Source of the DNA: JBNAVJ01 sp049700455
GTDB lineage: Bacteria > Bacteroidota > Ignavibacteria > Tepidaquicellales > Tepidaquicellaceae
Reading direction: 5' to 3'
Length of the DNA stretch: 64,000 bases
NCBI GenBank assembly: GCA_049700455.1
Contig: JBNAVJ010000001.1
Span: 682,001 to 746,000 of the forward strand
The position numbers and the translations under genes are program-made. Below are positions 1 through 9,082 of this stretch, piece by piece. Below the pieces are notes generated by a model. It was given only the letters and a program-made list of their open reading frames with translations. It had not been told where the DNA came from and ran no database searches. The stretch's first letter is position 1, and the number at the start of each line of letters is the position of its first letter.

Positions 1-57
1 ATAAAAGGGTTGCAAATTTCACAGGGAATAATGAGGGTTACTTACACATTAGTAGTG

Positions 58-234
58 TTACTTAGCCTCTCTATGCAAAATGTGCTTCTTGGTATATTTA
101 CAATATTTTTTGAGTTCTAATCTTTCTTTTGTGTTGTTACGGTTTTTTTGTGTAACATACACAGATTTACCTTTGTAAGGCCCTTCTACACTAACGAGTT
201 TTATGTTAATTCTTGCACCTTCTTTTTTAGCCAT
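58..234 (-). CDS. rpmG: 50S ribosomal protein L33
   Basis: Small basic protein of the large ribosomal subunit, 58 residues, the usual L33 length. The stretch YVTQKNRNNTKERLELKKYC in the middle is the family signature. Only one cysteine remains and the paired CxxC motifs are absent, so this is the zinc-independent (C-minus) form. The start is the ATG at 234 (MAKKEG), because family members begin MAKK; an upstream in-frame ATG at 255 would add seven residues not seen in the family. In many bacteria rpmG precedes secE and nusG, but the window ends 57 bases downstream, so that cannot be tested here. Identification is secure. Confidence 0.95.
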   Translation of the reverse strand: MAKKEGARINIKLVSVEGPYKGKSVYVTQKNRNNTKERLELKKYCKYTKKHILHREAK

Positions 235-561
235 TTTACCAATTGTTTTAATCAAATAATATAGGGAAAAAAATTAATAAATATAATACTAAAATCTCTC
301 TCATAAATTGAAATTCCACATTTATTCAGGACCAATGAATTTTAAGTCTTATTGAGCTATAATTATATTATAGACCGTCGTACCAAGCCTATATCGCGGA
401 TGTTCCAAAAGACAATCTTTACATAAATTGTAATTGTTCCATAGTATATAAGTTAACTGTATCTTTTTTATTTAGCTCTTTTGAATATTAGGCTTTACTT
501 GTTTAAGAATGAATACAAATTCTGCGTTAAATTTAGTATATTAATATTAAATTTAATTTTA
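235..561. other. Divergent intergenic region rpmG / thyX
   Basis: About 330 bases between two divergently transcribed genes, so it must hold both promoters. It is very AT-rich apart from a short more GC-rich patch near 372-400. An in-frame TTG at 481 would extend thyX by 27 hydrophobic residues that match no ThyX family member. I see no tRNA, riboswitch or clear terminator in it. Confidence 0.5.
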
Positions 562-1290
562 ATGCGAAAAGAAATATTGGATCATGGTTTTGTTGAAGTT
601 ATTGATAAATTAGGTACAGATCTGACGGTTGTTAATTCAGCGAGAGTTTCTTTTGGCAAAAGAAAGACAAAATGGGATGAAAAGGATAAGTTACTTGTAA
701 AATATCTTGCGGAGAATAAACATTACTCCCCATTTCGTCATTTGATAGTACAGTTTCATATTAAAGCACCTGAGTTTGTTATGAGGCAATGGTATAAGCA
801 TGTTGTTGGAATTGAAACTTCTTCGAGTTATCCTACCAAAGATCATGCGTGGAATGAAATCAGCGGAAGGTATGTTCCTATAAACGACTTCTACAAACCG
901 GAAATATGGAGAGCGCAATCTGAAAATAATAAACAGGCATCGGAAGGGATTATAGAAGAGCAAGAAATAGCTCAGAACATTTTCGAGATTACAATGGAGA
1001 CGATAATTGAGAATTATCATCGTTTGATTGAGCTGGGTGTTGCAAAGGAACAGGCAAGGATTATACTACCATTAAATCAGTATACAGAAGTTTACTGGAC
1101 TGCATCGTTTCAAGCTATAACAAATTTTATTGAGCTCCGGGATGATCCCCATGCGCAGTGGGAGATAAGACAGTATGCTATTGCGATTAAAGAATTACTA
1201 TATGAACTTTATCCCGAGACTACTAAAATATGGTTTGAAGTTCAAAAATCAAAAAAATCCACTGAAGAAAATTCTAAAACTATAAAGTAG
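562..1290 (+). CDS. thyX: FAD-dependent thymidylate synthase ThyX
   Basis: Makes dTMP from dUMP using methylenetetrahydrofolate, FAD and NAD(P)H, in place of ThyA. The protein of 242 residues has the conserved early part (VNSARVSF, then SPFRH) and a ThyX signature beginning RQWYKHV and ending NEISGRY. The signature is longer than the classic RHRxxSxNExSxRY: about a dozen residues (VGIETSSSYPTK and on) separate the RQWYKH and NEISGRY halves. C-terminal LPLNQYTEVYWT matches the family's conserved region. I chose the ATG at 562 over an upstream TTG at 481 because the extra residues are not family-like. It ends three bases before the convergent proline dehydrogenase gene. No thyA is seen in the window. 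Confidence 0.92.
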   Translation: MRKEILDHGFVEVIDKLGTDLTVVNSARVSFGKRKTKWDEKDKLLVKYLAENKHYSPFRHLIVQFHIKAPEFVMRQWYKHVVGIETSSSYPTKDHAWNEISGRYVPINDFYKPEIWRAQSENNKQASEGIIEEQEIAQNIFEITMETIIENYHRLIELGVAKEQARIILPLNQYTEVYWTASFQAITNFIELRDDPHAQWEIRQYAIAIKELLYELYPETTKIWFEVQKSKKSTEENSKTIK

Positions 1291-1293
1291 TTT

Positions 1294-2196
1294 TTATCGC
1301 CCCCCTGTTAGAATGCTTTTGAGTATTTGACCTGCTACATTTGGATTCTCTTTGAATCGACGGATGGAATATTGATACCACCTATTCCCAAAAGGTGTAT
1401 AGATTCTCATTCGGTGTCCGTCTGTTACAATTTTATCCCTTAAATTTTCTCTTACCCCAAGCAACATTTGAAATTCATATTCCTGCTGTGAGAGGTTATA
1501 ATCTTTAATCATTTTATATGCCTGAGTAATCAAATAGTCATCGTGGGTGGCAATTCCAACATAAGTTCGTTTCTCGAAAATTATACGCAGTAGACGAAGG
1601 AAGTTTTCGCGGATTTCAGCTTTCTTTTTAAAAGCAATAGATTCAGGTTCTACATAGATGCCTTTACAAAGTCTAATATTTGCCCCCTCATCGGTGAGTT
1701 TTCTAATGTCTTCTTCGCTTCGTCTGAGATATGCTTGAATTACAATTCCAACATTATCAAACTCTTCACGAATATCTCTATAAATATTGATTGTAGCGTC
1801 TGTAACGGAGGAATCCTCCATATCGATTCGAACAAAATTGTTTAAAGATTTAGCATGAGATACAATTTCACGAACAAGGCTTAAACAAAAATCGTAATTC
1901 AGATTAAGACCAAGCATTGTAAGTTTAATCGAAAGATTTGAATTTAATTTGTGTTTATCAATTGCTTCAAGAACCTTAAGAGATTCATCTTTTGAAGCTA
2001 TTGCCTCATTTCTATCTTTAATGCTTTCACCAAGCACATCCATAGTTGCCATAATATTCCGGTTGTTAAGATATATGACTTTATCTATAGCATCTTGAAG
2101 TTTATCTCCGGCAATGTAGCGATTTGCAAAGATTCGTACAATTTTTCGTGGTAAGATTTGAATAAATTGTACAAGAGCAGTATTTAATGGATTCAT
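1294..2196 (-). CDS. Proline dehydrogenase (monofunctional, PutB/FadM type)
   Basis: Flavoenzyme that oxidises proline to pyrroline-5-carboxylate, feeding electrons to quinone at the membrane. At 300 residues it matches the stand-alone bacterial type rather than bifunctional PutA. Barrel motifs are visible: IKLTMLGL, RIDMEDSS, QAYLRRS, RLCKGIY, the helix EFQMLLGVRENL, and the C-terminal substrate-binding YxPFGxxWYxYSIRR. It lies eight bases downstream of the DUF2203 gene on the same strand, so the two are probably co-transcribed. No pyrroline-5-carboxylate dehydrogenase gene is nearby, so the second step must be encoded elsewhere. Confidence 0.93.
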   Translation of the reverse strand: MNPLNTALVQFIQILPRKIVRIFANRYIAGDKLQDAIDKVIYLNNRNIMATMDVLGESIKDRNEAIASKDESLKVLEAIDKHKLNSNLSIKLTMLGLNLNYDFCLSLVREIVSHAKSLNNFVRIDMEDSSVTDATINIYRDIREEFDNVGIVIQAYLRRSEEDIRKLTDEGANIRLCKGIYVEPESIAFKKKAEIRENFLRLLRIIFEKRTYVGIATHDDYLITQAYKMIKDYNLSQQEYEFQMLLGVRENLRDKIVTDGHRMRIYTPFGNRWYQYSIRRFKENPNVAGQILKSILTGGR

Positions 2197-2204
2197 AATA
2201 TAGT

Positions 2205-2591
2205 TTATAATTCTGATAGAGGTCTTCTTCCTCTGAAACCATCTTCAATTTTATGCCAGTACTGAATTTCTGATTCGCCCAGCTGATAACACAAATACAC
2301 CTCATCTCCATTTGTCCTTATGGCTGGAAAATCTATTAGTCCAGTATCAATATCTTTTATTATAACATTTCTATCCGATAAGTCCTTTACCAAGAAGATT
2401 AATTCTTCAAGCTCTGGTGGAATTTTTCCTGTTCCATTATATCCCCTTCCTCCAAAATATTGATGTTCGTAAATATTAAAATTCATTGCATCAAGTTTTT
2501 CTTTAAGGTGTACCATCCTTTCTAACTGTGGTAGAATTTGATACAATAGACTCTGAGCTTCGGTAACGGTAAAATGTTTTTTATGCAGCAT
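2205..2591 (-). CDS. DUF2203 family protein
   Basis: A 128-residue soluble protein. The N-terminal half starts with the FTVTEAQSLLYQILPQL helix typical of DUF2203, and the C-terminal half carries the family hallmark DIDTGLIDFPAIR followed by VYLCYQLGESEIQYWH and GFRGRRPL. The biochemical function of the family is not known to me. It is the first gene of a two-gene minus-strand unit with proline dehydrogenase and is divergent from the HIT gene. Family assignment is strong; any link with proline catabolism is only inferred from position. Confidence 0.88.
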   Translation of the reverse strand: MLHKKHFTVTEAQSLLYQILPQLERMVHLKEKLDAMNFNIYEHQYFGGRGYNGTGKIPPELEELIFLVKDLSDRNVIIKDIDTGLIDFPAIRTNGDEVYLCYQLGESEIQYWHKIEDGFRGRRPLSEL

Positions 2592-2740
2592 ACTTTTAAT
2601 CTACTGAATTTCTTTTAACAATAATATGAAATAAAAAATCATACCCTTAAGGTTCAGAAAGAAAATCTACTTATGTTGTGGGGCCTTTTATCCACTGAAA
2701 TTATAAGTTAAAAGTATTAACTTAAGCTTTTAAAAAAACT

Positions 2741-3202
2741 ATGCTAAAAGACGATTGTATTTTTTGTAAAATAATTAAAGGCGAAATCCCTTCTTATAAA
2801 ATATGGGAAAATGAGAAGTTTTACGCTTTCCTTGATATTTTCCCTAATACTAAAGGGATGACTTTGCTCATACCAAAGGAGCATTACGATTCCTATGCAT
2901 TTGATTTGCCGGATGAGGTCTATTTAGAGTTGTTACTTTTTGCCAAAAAATTAGGCAAACATATTGACAGAGCACTGAGAATTAACCGTACAGCACTGGT
3001 TATGGAAGGAATGGGCGTTAATCATGTTCATATAAAACTATATCCTCTACATGGCTTGAATAATGATTTCAAGCCTATGATTCCGGAAGGGGAACACTTC
3101 TATGAGAAGTACCAGGGTTATCTCACAACATTGCTTGGACCTCGTGCAACAGATAAAGAACTAACTGAAATACAAAAAATTCTGGAAACAAAACTACTAT
3201 AA
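2741..3202 (+). CDS. HIT family nucleotide hydrolase/transferase
   Basis: A 153-residue histidine-triad protein, probably a nucleoside phosphoramidase or dinucleotide hydrolase. CIFCKIIKGEIPSYKIWE at the N-terminus and LLIPKEHY are typical. The active-site segment reads NHVHIKLYPLHG: the first two histidines of the HxHxH triad are kept, including the nucleophilic second one, while the third is lysine. This variant is seen in a subset of HIT proteins, so the enzyme may still be active. It is ten bases upstream of leuS on the same strand and likely shares its transcript. Exact substrate unknown. Confidence 0.88.
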   Translation: MLKDDCIFCKIIKGEIPSYKIWENEKFYAFLDIFPNTKGMTLLIPKEHYDSYAFDLPDEVYLELLLFAKKLGKHIDRALRINRTALVMEGMGVNHVHIKLYPLHGLNNDFKPMIPEGEHFYEKYQGYLTTLLGPRATDKELTEIQKILETKLL

Positions 3203-3212
3203 TTTAGATAAT

Positions 3213-5882
3213 ATGAGATATCAACATCTTGAAATAGAAAAAAAATGGCAAGACTATTGGGAAAAGAATAAAACCTTCAGGACTCCTGATATTGATGAAA
3301 TTGACCTTTCAAAACCTAAATACTATGTTCTAGATATGTTACCATACCCCAGCGGAGAGGGCTTACATGTTGGACATCCTGAGGGATATACCGCTACAGA
3401 TATCATTGCCCGCTATAAACGAATGAGAGGTTACAATGTTTTACATCCAATGGGTTGGGATGCCTTTGGTTTACCTGCCGAACAGTACGCTATTAAGAAA
3501 GAAATAAATCCTAAAATAGGTGTTGAAGAATGCATAAAGAGGTTCCGTTCACAATTAAAATCTTTGGGTTTTTCGTATGATTGGGATCGTGAAATTAATA
3601 CAACTGATGAAAAGTATTATAAATGGACACAGTGGATGTTTTTGAAAATGTATAATTCATACTTTGACGAAAATGAAAACAGAGCAAAACCTATAGATAA
3701 ACTTCCTATCCCAGAAGGCCTTTCAGAAGATGAAAAATATGAGTATATAAATTCACACCGATTAGCTTATATCTCTGAGTCTCCTGTAAATTGGTGCCCT
3801 GAATTGGGTACCGTACTGGCCAATGAAGAGGTGCCCGAACAACTTGAAAAAGGCTATACGGTTGTAAGGAAGCCTATGAAACAGTGGATGTTACGAATCA
3901 CTAAGTATGCTCAACGATTACTGGATGATTTAAAACAACTTGATTGGCCTGAAAACATTAAAAAATTACAAACCAACTGGATAGGAAGAAGTGAGGGTGC
4001 TATAATTAAGTTTGAAATCCGCAGCAAGACATTAAAAGACAAACTTGAAATTGAAGTTTTTACAACCCGTCCGGATACACTTTTTGGTGCTACCTATATG
4101 GTACTTGCTCCTGAACATAAATTTGTTCGATTGATAACCACAGATGAATACAAAGATAGAGTTGAGAAATATATTGAGCAAGCAGCTAAAAAATCTGAAC
4201 TTGAAAGGACAGAACTTTTAAAAGAAAAGACAGGAGAATTTACAGGGGCAGTGGCTATTAATCCAGCCAATGGGAAAGAATTACCCGTCCTAATTTCTGA
4301 TTATGTATTGACAAGCTATGGAACTGGGGCTATTATGAGTGTTCCCGGGCATGATGAGAGAGATATGGAATTTGCTCGTAAATTTAATCTTGAGATAATT
4401 CCCGTTGTAATTCCTGAAAATTTAAAGTCAATAGCCTATAAAAAATTGAGCGATGATGACGGCAATGAAATACTTGTTTCGGGAGTTGGACTTCAAAATT
4501 TGAATAAAGATTATAAAGAACTTGAAGAGTACTTTACTAATGTCCGTGAAGGTAAGATTTGTTTTACTGATTATGGATATAGTATTAATTCTAATTTTAT
4601 AAATGGACTTTCGACTAAAGATGCAATTGAAAAGATGATTAAGTGGCTTGAAGAAAATAACTTAGGGCGACGTTCAGTTAACTATAAATTACGTGATTGG
4701 CTGTTCTCACGACAAAGATACTGGGGGGAACCTTTCCCAATCATTCATTTGCCAGATGGCAAACACAAGGCTGTCGATGAATCGGAACTGCCCGTTACAT
4801 TACCTGATGTTCCCTTTTATAAGCCAACGGGAACCGGGGAATCCCCCCTATCAGCAATTTCTGATTGGGTAAATACAGTTGATAAACAAACTGGTATGCC
4901 TGCTAAACGTGAAACAAATACAATGCCTCAATGGGCAGGTTCCTGCTGGTATTACCTGAGATATATTGATCCTCATAACGATGAAAAATTTCTTGATTCT
5001 AAAAAAGATAATTATTGGATGCCTGTAGATTTATATATAGGAGGTGCAGAACATGCAGTTCTTCATTTATTATATGCAAGGTTCTGGCATAAAGTTCTCT
5101 ATGATCTTGGTTATGTTAAAGATAATGAACCCTTTAAAAAACTGTTCAATCAGGGAATGATTTTAGGAGAAGATGGTGTGAAGATGAGTAAGTCGAGGGG
5201 TAATGTCATTAATCCTGATGATGTAATAAGAGAGTTTGGAGCTGATTCAATGAGACTTTTTGAAATGTTTATGGGTCCACTTGAAGCTACTAAACCCTGG
5301 AGTACTGAAGGAATAGCAGGAATGAATAGATTTTTACACCGCATCTGGAGGTTGGTTATAGATGAAAAAACAAACGAGCTTAAAACTAACATTAAGACTG
5401 ATTATTATGATGAGAAGACTGAAAAGTTGCTTCATAGAACAATCAAAAAAATTACTTTAGATATAGAGGATGGAGATATGAAGTTTAATACTTCAATTGC
5501 ACAGATGATGATTTTTATTAATGAGCTCTATAAGGCTGAAGCTATAAGCAAAAGCGTTATAGAAAGGTTTGTAATCCTTTTATCACCCTTTGCTCCCCAT
5601 ATAGCAGAGGAACTATGGGAAAGGCTTGGTAATAAACCCTCCATTCAGTTTGTGCAATGGCCCTCATACGATGAAGAACTTGCAAAAGCTGATTCTATTG
5701 TTGTGGCATTTTCGGTTAACGGTAAAGTTCGTTCAAAAAAAGAGGTTGAATTTGGTCTTGATGAAAAACAACTTGAACAACTTGCTATGGATGACCCTGT
5801 GATTTTGAAGCATATAATGGGCAAAGACATTGTTAAAGTTATTGTTGTAAGAAATAAGATGGTTAATATAGTTGTTAGATAA
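3213..5882 (+). CDS. leuS: Leucine--tRNA ligase
   Basis: Class I aminoacyl-tRNA synthetase charging tRNA-Leu in the cytoplasm; 889 residues. The HIGH-type motif HVGH is at residues 52-55 in PYPSGEGLHVGHPEGY and the KMSKS motif at residues 657-661. The CP1 editing domain is present, with the threonine-rich TTRPDTLFGATYMV and a GTGAIMSVPGHDERD segment. An insertion near residues 145-185 (DKLPIPEGLSEDEKYEYINS region) is like that in Bacteroidota LeuRS. The C-terminal domain ends with the tRNA-contacting IVVRNKMVNIVVR type tail. Follows the HIT gene closely and precedes bshB1. Confidence 0.97.
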   Translation: MRYQHLEIEKKWQDYWEKNKTFRTPDIDEIDLSKPKYYVLDMLPYPSGEGLHVGHPEGYTATDIIARYKRMRGYNVLHPMGWDAFGLPAEQYAIKKEINPKIGVEECIKRFRSQLKSLGFSYDWDREINTTDEKYYKWTQWMFLKMYNSYFDENENRAKPIDKLPIPEGLSEDEKYEYINSHRLAYISESPVNWCPELGTVLANEEVPEQLEKGYTVVRKPMKQWMLRITKYAQRLLDDLKQLDWPENIKKLQTNWIGRSEGAIIKFEIRSKTLKDKLEIEVFTTRPDTLFGATYMVLAPEHKFVRLITTDEYKDRVEKYIEQAAKKSELERTELLKEKTGEFTGAVAINPANGKELPVLISDYVLTSYGTGAIMSVPGHDERDMEFARKFNLEIIPVVIPENLKSIAYKKLSDDDGNEILVSGVGLQNLNKDYKELEEYFTNVREGKICFTDYGYSINSNFINGLSTKDAIEKMIKWLEENNLGRRSVNYKLRDWLFSRQRYWGEPFPIIHLPDGKHKAVDESELPVTLPDVPFYKPTGTGESPLSAISDWVNTVDKQTGMPAKRETNTMPQWAGSCWYYLRYIDPHNDEKFLDSKKDNYWMPVDLYIGGAEHAVLHLLYARFWHKVLYDLGYVKDNEPFKKLFNQGMILGEDGVKMSKSRGNVINPDDVIREFGADSMRLFEMFMGPLEATKPWSTEGIAGMNRFLHRIWRLVIDEKTNELKTNIKTDYYDEKTEKLLHRTIKKITLDIEDGDMKFNTSIAQMMIFINELYKAEAISKSVIERFVILLSPFAPHIAEELWERLGNKPSIQFVQWPSYDEELAKADSIVVAFSVNGKVRSKKEVEFGLDEKQLEQLAMDDPVILKHIMGKDIVKVIVVRNKMVNIVVR

Positions 5883-5956
5883 TATATTTTTATATTTATA
5901 AGTTAAAAGCTAACGGGAAGTTGTCTACAGATTCTTTGAATACAGATTATAATAAA

Positions 5957-6667
5957 ATGGATGCGATTTTTATTGGAACTCATCCTGATGATGCTGAACT
6001 AACCTGCGGTGGTACAATTATAAAATTAGTGCAGGTAGGTAAAAAAATTGGCATTATTGACCTTACAGAAGGAGAGTTAAGTACACGAGGTACTCCAAGG
6101 ATAAGGCGACAAGAAACAATAGCAGCTACTAAAAAACTTGGTATAACTTGTAGGTACAACTTAAAACTTAAAGATGGTAACATCATTAACAACAGTACAA
6201 ATCGCAAGGTCCTTATCAATATTATTAGAAAGCTCAGACCGAAAATAGTTTTTGCACCGTATCCAGCAGATAGACACCCAGATCATATATATGCAGCTAA
6301 TTTTATTAGAGATGCTATTTTCTATAGTGGACTGAGCAAAATTAGGACTGGAAAAGTTGAACCTTTCAGACCGAAAAGGGTTTTTTATTATAGACATAAT
6401 TATGATATTCCAATATCATTTATATTTGATATAAGTGATACATTTTACAAAAAAATGGAAGTAATTAAGTGTTATAAATCACAGTTTTATAATGAAGAAA
6501 GAAGAAGTAATGAACCTGAAACTTTCATAAGTACAGAACGTTTTCTCAAAGAAATTGAAACGCGTGCACGGTTTTTTGGATTTAAGATAGGAGTGGAATT
6601 TGGAGAACCGTATTTTTGTTATGAGCCCTTGTTGATGACCGAGAAGGAGATATTTCAAACTATATGA
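5957..6667 (+). CDS. bshB1: Bacillithiol biosynthesis deacetylase BshB1
   Basis: Zinc-dependent LmbE/PIG-L fold deacetylase that would remove the acetyl group from GlcNAc-malate during synthesis of the thiol bacillithiol. The THPDDAE motif at residues 8-14 and the later DRHPDH motif supply the zinc ligands and catalytic Asp. LKDGNIINNSTNR and RRQET segments are characteristic of the BshB1 subgroup. The start was set at ATG 5957, where the motif lies at the expected distance; a TTG at 5921 would add 12 residues. Other bsh genes are not in the window. Its stop overlaps the start of the next gene by four bases (ATGATAG), suggesting coupling. Confidence 0.88.
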   Translation: MDAIFIGTHPDDAELTCGGTIIKLVQVGKKIGIIDLTEGELSTRGTPRIRRQETIAATKKLGITCRYNLKLKDGNIINNSTNRKVLINIIRKLRPKIVFAPYPADRHPDHIYAANFIRDAIFYSGLSKIRTGKVEPFRPKRVFYYRHNYDIPISFIFDISDTFYKKMEVIKCYKSQFYNEERRSNEPETFISTERFLKEIETRARFFGFKIGVEFGEPYFCYEPLLMTEKEIFQTI

Positions 6668-7377
6668 TAGATATAACACAAAGAAAAATTCTTGTTTTTG
6701 ATATTGAAGTAGTTGCCTATGATTTTGAGGCTCTCAATAATGAAACGCAGGAATATCTTACCAGATATGCCCGCACGTTTGAAGAAAGACAGTATGCAAT
6801 TGAAAATATGGTGTTTTCCCCATTTACTTCTCAAATAGTGGCTATTGGGATGTTGAATAAAACTGATAATGTTGGTGGTGTCTTGATAAATGCGGAAGAA
6901 AAAATAAAACTTGAATCAAATTTACCAAACATAACTTATTATTGTTATGATGAAAAGTCCTTGCTGAAACAATTCTGGAGTAGTCTTAAGGAAAAAGATT
7001 ATACTCTTTTTGTTACGTTTAATGGAAGAGAATTTGACTGTCCGTTTCTTATGTTAAGATCTCTCGTACTGGGTGTGAGACCTTCAAAAAATTTAATGCT
7101 TGGTAGTGACTTTACTTTTAGAGAACACCATATAGATTTATTGAAAGAGTTTACTTTCCACAAACATTCTCCAAGTGGAGCAAGAAGAAAATTCTCCTTA
7201 GATTTTTATTGTAAACAACTTGGAATAAAAAGCCCCAAAAGTAGGGGGATATCAGGTGCTTCAGTAGGCGAGTTATATCGGGACAGAAAATACCAGCAGA
7301 TAGCTGATTATTGTATGGAAGATGTGCTGGCAACGGCAAAGTTATTTGATATCTGGAATAAAATTTTAAATTTGTAA
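6664..7377 (+). CDS. PolB-type 3'-5' exonuclease domain protein (DnaQ-like fold)
   Basis: A 237-residue stand-alone exonuclease resembling the proofreading domain of family B DNA polymerases (DNA_pol_B_exo2 type). DEDDy-type motifs are visible: exo I FDIEV (Asp13, Glu15), exo II FNGREFDCPFL, and exo III YCMEDVLAT with Tyr and Asp. There is no polymerase domain. It probably trims single-stranded DNA or RNA in repair or processing. It overlaps bshB1 by four bases and is followed by ybaB and recR, so a role linked to DNA repair is plausible but unproven. Confidence 0.85.
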   Translation: MIDITQRKILVFDIEVVAYDFEALNNETQEYLTRYARTFEERQYAIENMVFSPFTSQIVAIGMLNKTDNVGGVLINAEEKIKLESNLPNITYYCYDEKSLLKQFWSSLKEKDYTLFVTFNGREFDCPFLMLRSLVLGVRPSKNLMLGSDFTFREHHIDLLKEFTFHKHSPSGARRKFSLDFYCKQLGIKSPKSRGISGASVGELYRDRKYQQIADYCMEDVLATAKLFDIWNKILNL

Positions 7378-7401
7378 TTTTAAAACAAAGGATAGAAAAA
7401 T

Positions 7402-7734
7402 ATGAAACCAAATCAAATGCAAGCAGCTCTTCAGCAAGTTAAAAAGATGCAGGAGAAAATGGAACAAATTCAAAAAGAACTGGAAGAAAAAACTATAGTT
7501 ACTGAAGCTGGAGGAGGTATGGTTAAAGTTACTATAAACGGGAAACTCCAAATTCTGAAAATAGATATAGAAAAAGAGATTTTGACAGGGGGCGACCAGG
7601 AAATGATGGAAGATTTAATTATTGCTGCTGTTAACAAAGCTATTGAAAGTGCTCAAAAGATGGCAAATGAGGAAATGGCAAAGGCAACCGCTGGAATGAT
7701 TCCCAATATTCCAGGATTGAATTTTGGATTTTAG
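7402..7734 (+). CDS. YbaB/EbfC nucleoid-associated protein
   Basis: Small dimeric DNA-binding protein of 110 residues. The N-terminal coiled-coil MQAALQQVKKMQEKMEQIQ and the core VTEAGGGMVKVTINGKLQI followed by IDIEKEIL match the family closely. The C-terminus is methionine- and alanine-rich, with an IPGLNFGF tail. It sits two bases upstream of recR, the conserved ybaB-recR arrangement. In many genomes dnaX comes first; here an exonuclease gene takes that position. Confidence 0.95.
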   Translation: MKPNQMQAALQQVKKMQEKMEQIQKELEEKTIVTEAGGGMVKVTINGKLQILKIDIEKEILTGGDQEMMEDLIIAAVNKAIESAQKMANEEMAKATAGMIPNIPGLNFGF

Positions 7735-7736
7735 TT

Positions 7737-8339
7737 ATGAAAAACGTTTCGGATTCACTGGAAAACCTGATTAATGAGCTGAATAAGCTTCCTCAGATTG
7801 GTCGTAAGACTGCGCAGAGACTTGCTATGTATATTATTCGAAAACCTCTTGAGGAAATTGAAAAATTAAGTAATGCGATTCTTGAGGTAAAAAAGAAAAT
7901 AAGACTCTGTGAAATATGCTGTAATATTACCGAGGACTCTATGTGCAAAATTTGTACCTCCCCATTACGGGATAAAAGTACTATCTGTGTTGTTGAGGAA
8001 CCACAGGATGTTTATGCAATAGAAAGAACAAATGAATACAAAGGGCTTTTTCATGTACTTCATGGCAGGATATCTCCACTTGAAGGAATAGGACCTAATG
8101 ATATAAAAGTGAAAGAGCTCATCTATCGATTAGATAACAACACAGTTAAAGAAATTATTCTTGCTTTGAATCCTACTGTAGAAGGAGAAACTACTGTTTT
8201 ATATCTGACTAAACTTATAAAACCCCTGAATATCAAAATCACCAGAATTGCTCGAGGCGTTCCAATAGGTTCAGATCTTGAACTTGCTGATGAATTAACA
8301 CTTGCAAAAGCAATTGAAGGTAGAATTATAATTGAATGA
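7737..8339 (+). CDS. recR: Recombination protein RecR
   Basis: Ring-forming partner of RecO and RecF that helps load RecA at gapped DNA; 200 residues, the standard length. The N-terminal helix-hairpin-helix LPQIGRKTAQRLA is followed by a zinc finger with Cys58, Cys61, Cys70 and Cys73, then the Toprim domain (CVVEEPQDVYAIE, FHVLHGRISPLEGIGP) and the C-terminal GVPIGSDLELADELTLAKAIEGR. It starts two bases after ybaB and overlaps the following methyltransferase gene by four bases. Confidence 0.97.
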   Translation: MKNVSDSLENLINELNKLPQIGRKTAQRLAMYIIRKPLEEIEKLSNAILEVKKKIRLCEICCNITEDSMCKICTSPLRDKSTICVVEEPQDVYAIERTNEYKGLFHVLHGRISPLEGIGPNDIKVKELIYRLDNNTVKEIILALNPTVEGETTVLYLTKLIKPLNIKITRIARGVPIGSDLELADELTLAKAIEGRIIIE

Positions 8340-9073
8340 AAGAAGATTGGTTTAAAAATTGGTTTGCTTCTAAGTACTATCTGAAAATTTATAAACACAG
8401 AGATGAAGTAGAAGCTTATAATCTGGTAAATTTAATACAGAGGACTACGGATTTTAGTACAAAAGTCAAAGTTCTTGATATAGGCTGTGGTTGTGGACGG
8501 CATTCATTGGAATTTGCAAAGCGAGGATATGATGTAACAGGATTTGATTTATCAAGTTTCCTGATATTGCGGGCAAAAGAGCAGATTACTACTTTGAATG
8601 AGAAAAATATCAAGGTTCGATTTCTTGTAAAAGATATGCGCGAATTTAACTTTCGAGGTAGATATGATATTGTAATAAATGTTTTTTCGAGTTTTGGTTA
8701 CTTCAAAAGCGATGAAGAGAATTTTAGAGTGTTCCGCAATGCATTTTATTCCTTAAAAAGAAAAGGTTTTTTTGTTTTTGATTTTCTTAATTCCAGATAT
8801 GTGAGAAAAAACCTTGTTACTCAAACAATTTTATATATTGATGGTATTAAAATAATTCAAAAGCGTCGTATTGAAGATGGGTTTGTTTTTAAAGATATTG
8901 TTATAGGAGAAAAAGTTTTTTTTGAAAGAATTAAACTTTATAATCGAATAGAATTAATTAACGCACTATCGAATTCGGGATTTAAGATTATCAAAATTTT
9001 TGGTGATTACTATGGAGGGCGATTTTCTGAGGAAAATTCAGAAAGGATGATTATATTTGCTATGAAGTGGTAA
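8336..9073 (+). CDS. Class I SAM-dependent methyltransferase
   Basis: A 245-residue Rossmann-fold methyltransferase. Motif I LDIGCGCGRHS is at about residues 47-57, followed by the acidic GFDLS of motif II, an RFLVKDMREF segment, and motif IV-like YDIVINVFSSFGYF. The acceptor substrate cannot be told from sequence; the domain resembles Methyltransf_25-type small-molecule enzymes. It is translationally coupled to recR by a four-base overlap and followed nine bases later by a lipoprotein gene. Confidence 0.82.
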   Translation: MKEDWFKNWFASKYYLKIYKHRDEVEAYNLVNLIQRTTDFSTKVKVLDIGCGCGRHSLEFAKRGYDVTGFDLSSFLILRAKEQITTLNEKNIKVRFLVKDMREFNFRGRYDIVINVFSSFGYFKSDEENFRVFRNAFYSLKRKGFFVFDFLNSRYVRKNLVTQTILYIDGIKIIQKRRIEDGFVFKDIVIGEKVFFERIKLYNRIELINALSNSGFKIIKIFGDYYGGRFSEENSERMIIFAMKW

Positions 9074-9082
9074 ATATAAACA

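Noticed and set aside
1..57. Possible tRNA gene downstream of rpmG, as tRNA-Trp often follows it
   Set aside because: Neither strand shows a tRNA cloverleaf or a T-loop consensus in these bases.
691..1020. 109-residue minus-strand frame opposite thyX
   Set aside because: It lies entirely within thyX on the opposite strand, has no recognisable motif and no own context; a shadow of the real gene.
5150..5392. 80-residue minus-strand frame inside leuS
   Set aside because: Antisense to the KMSKS region of leuS, no family resemblance.
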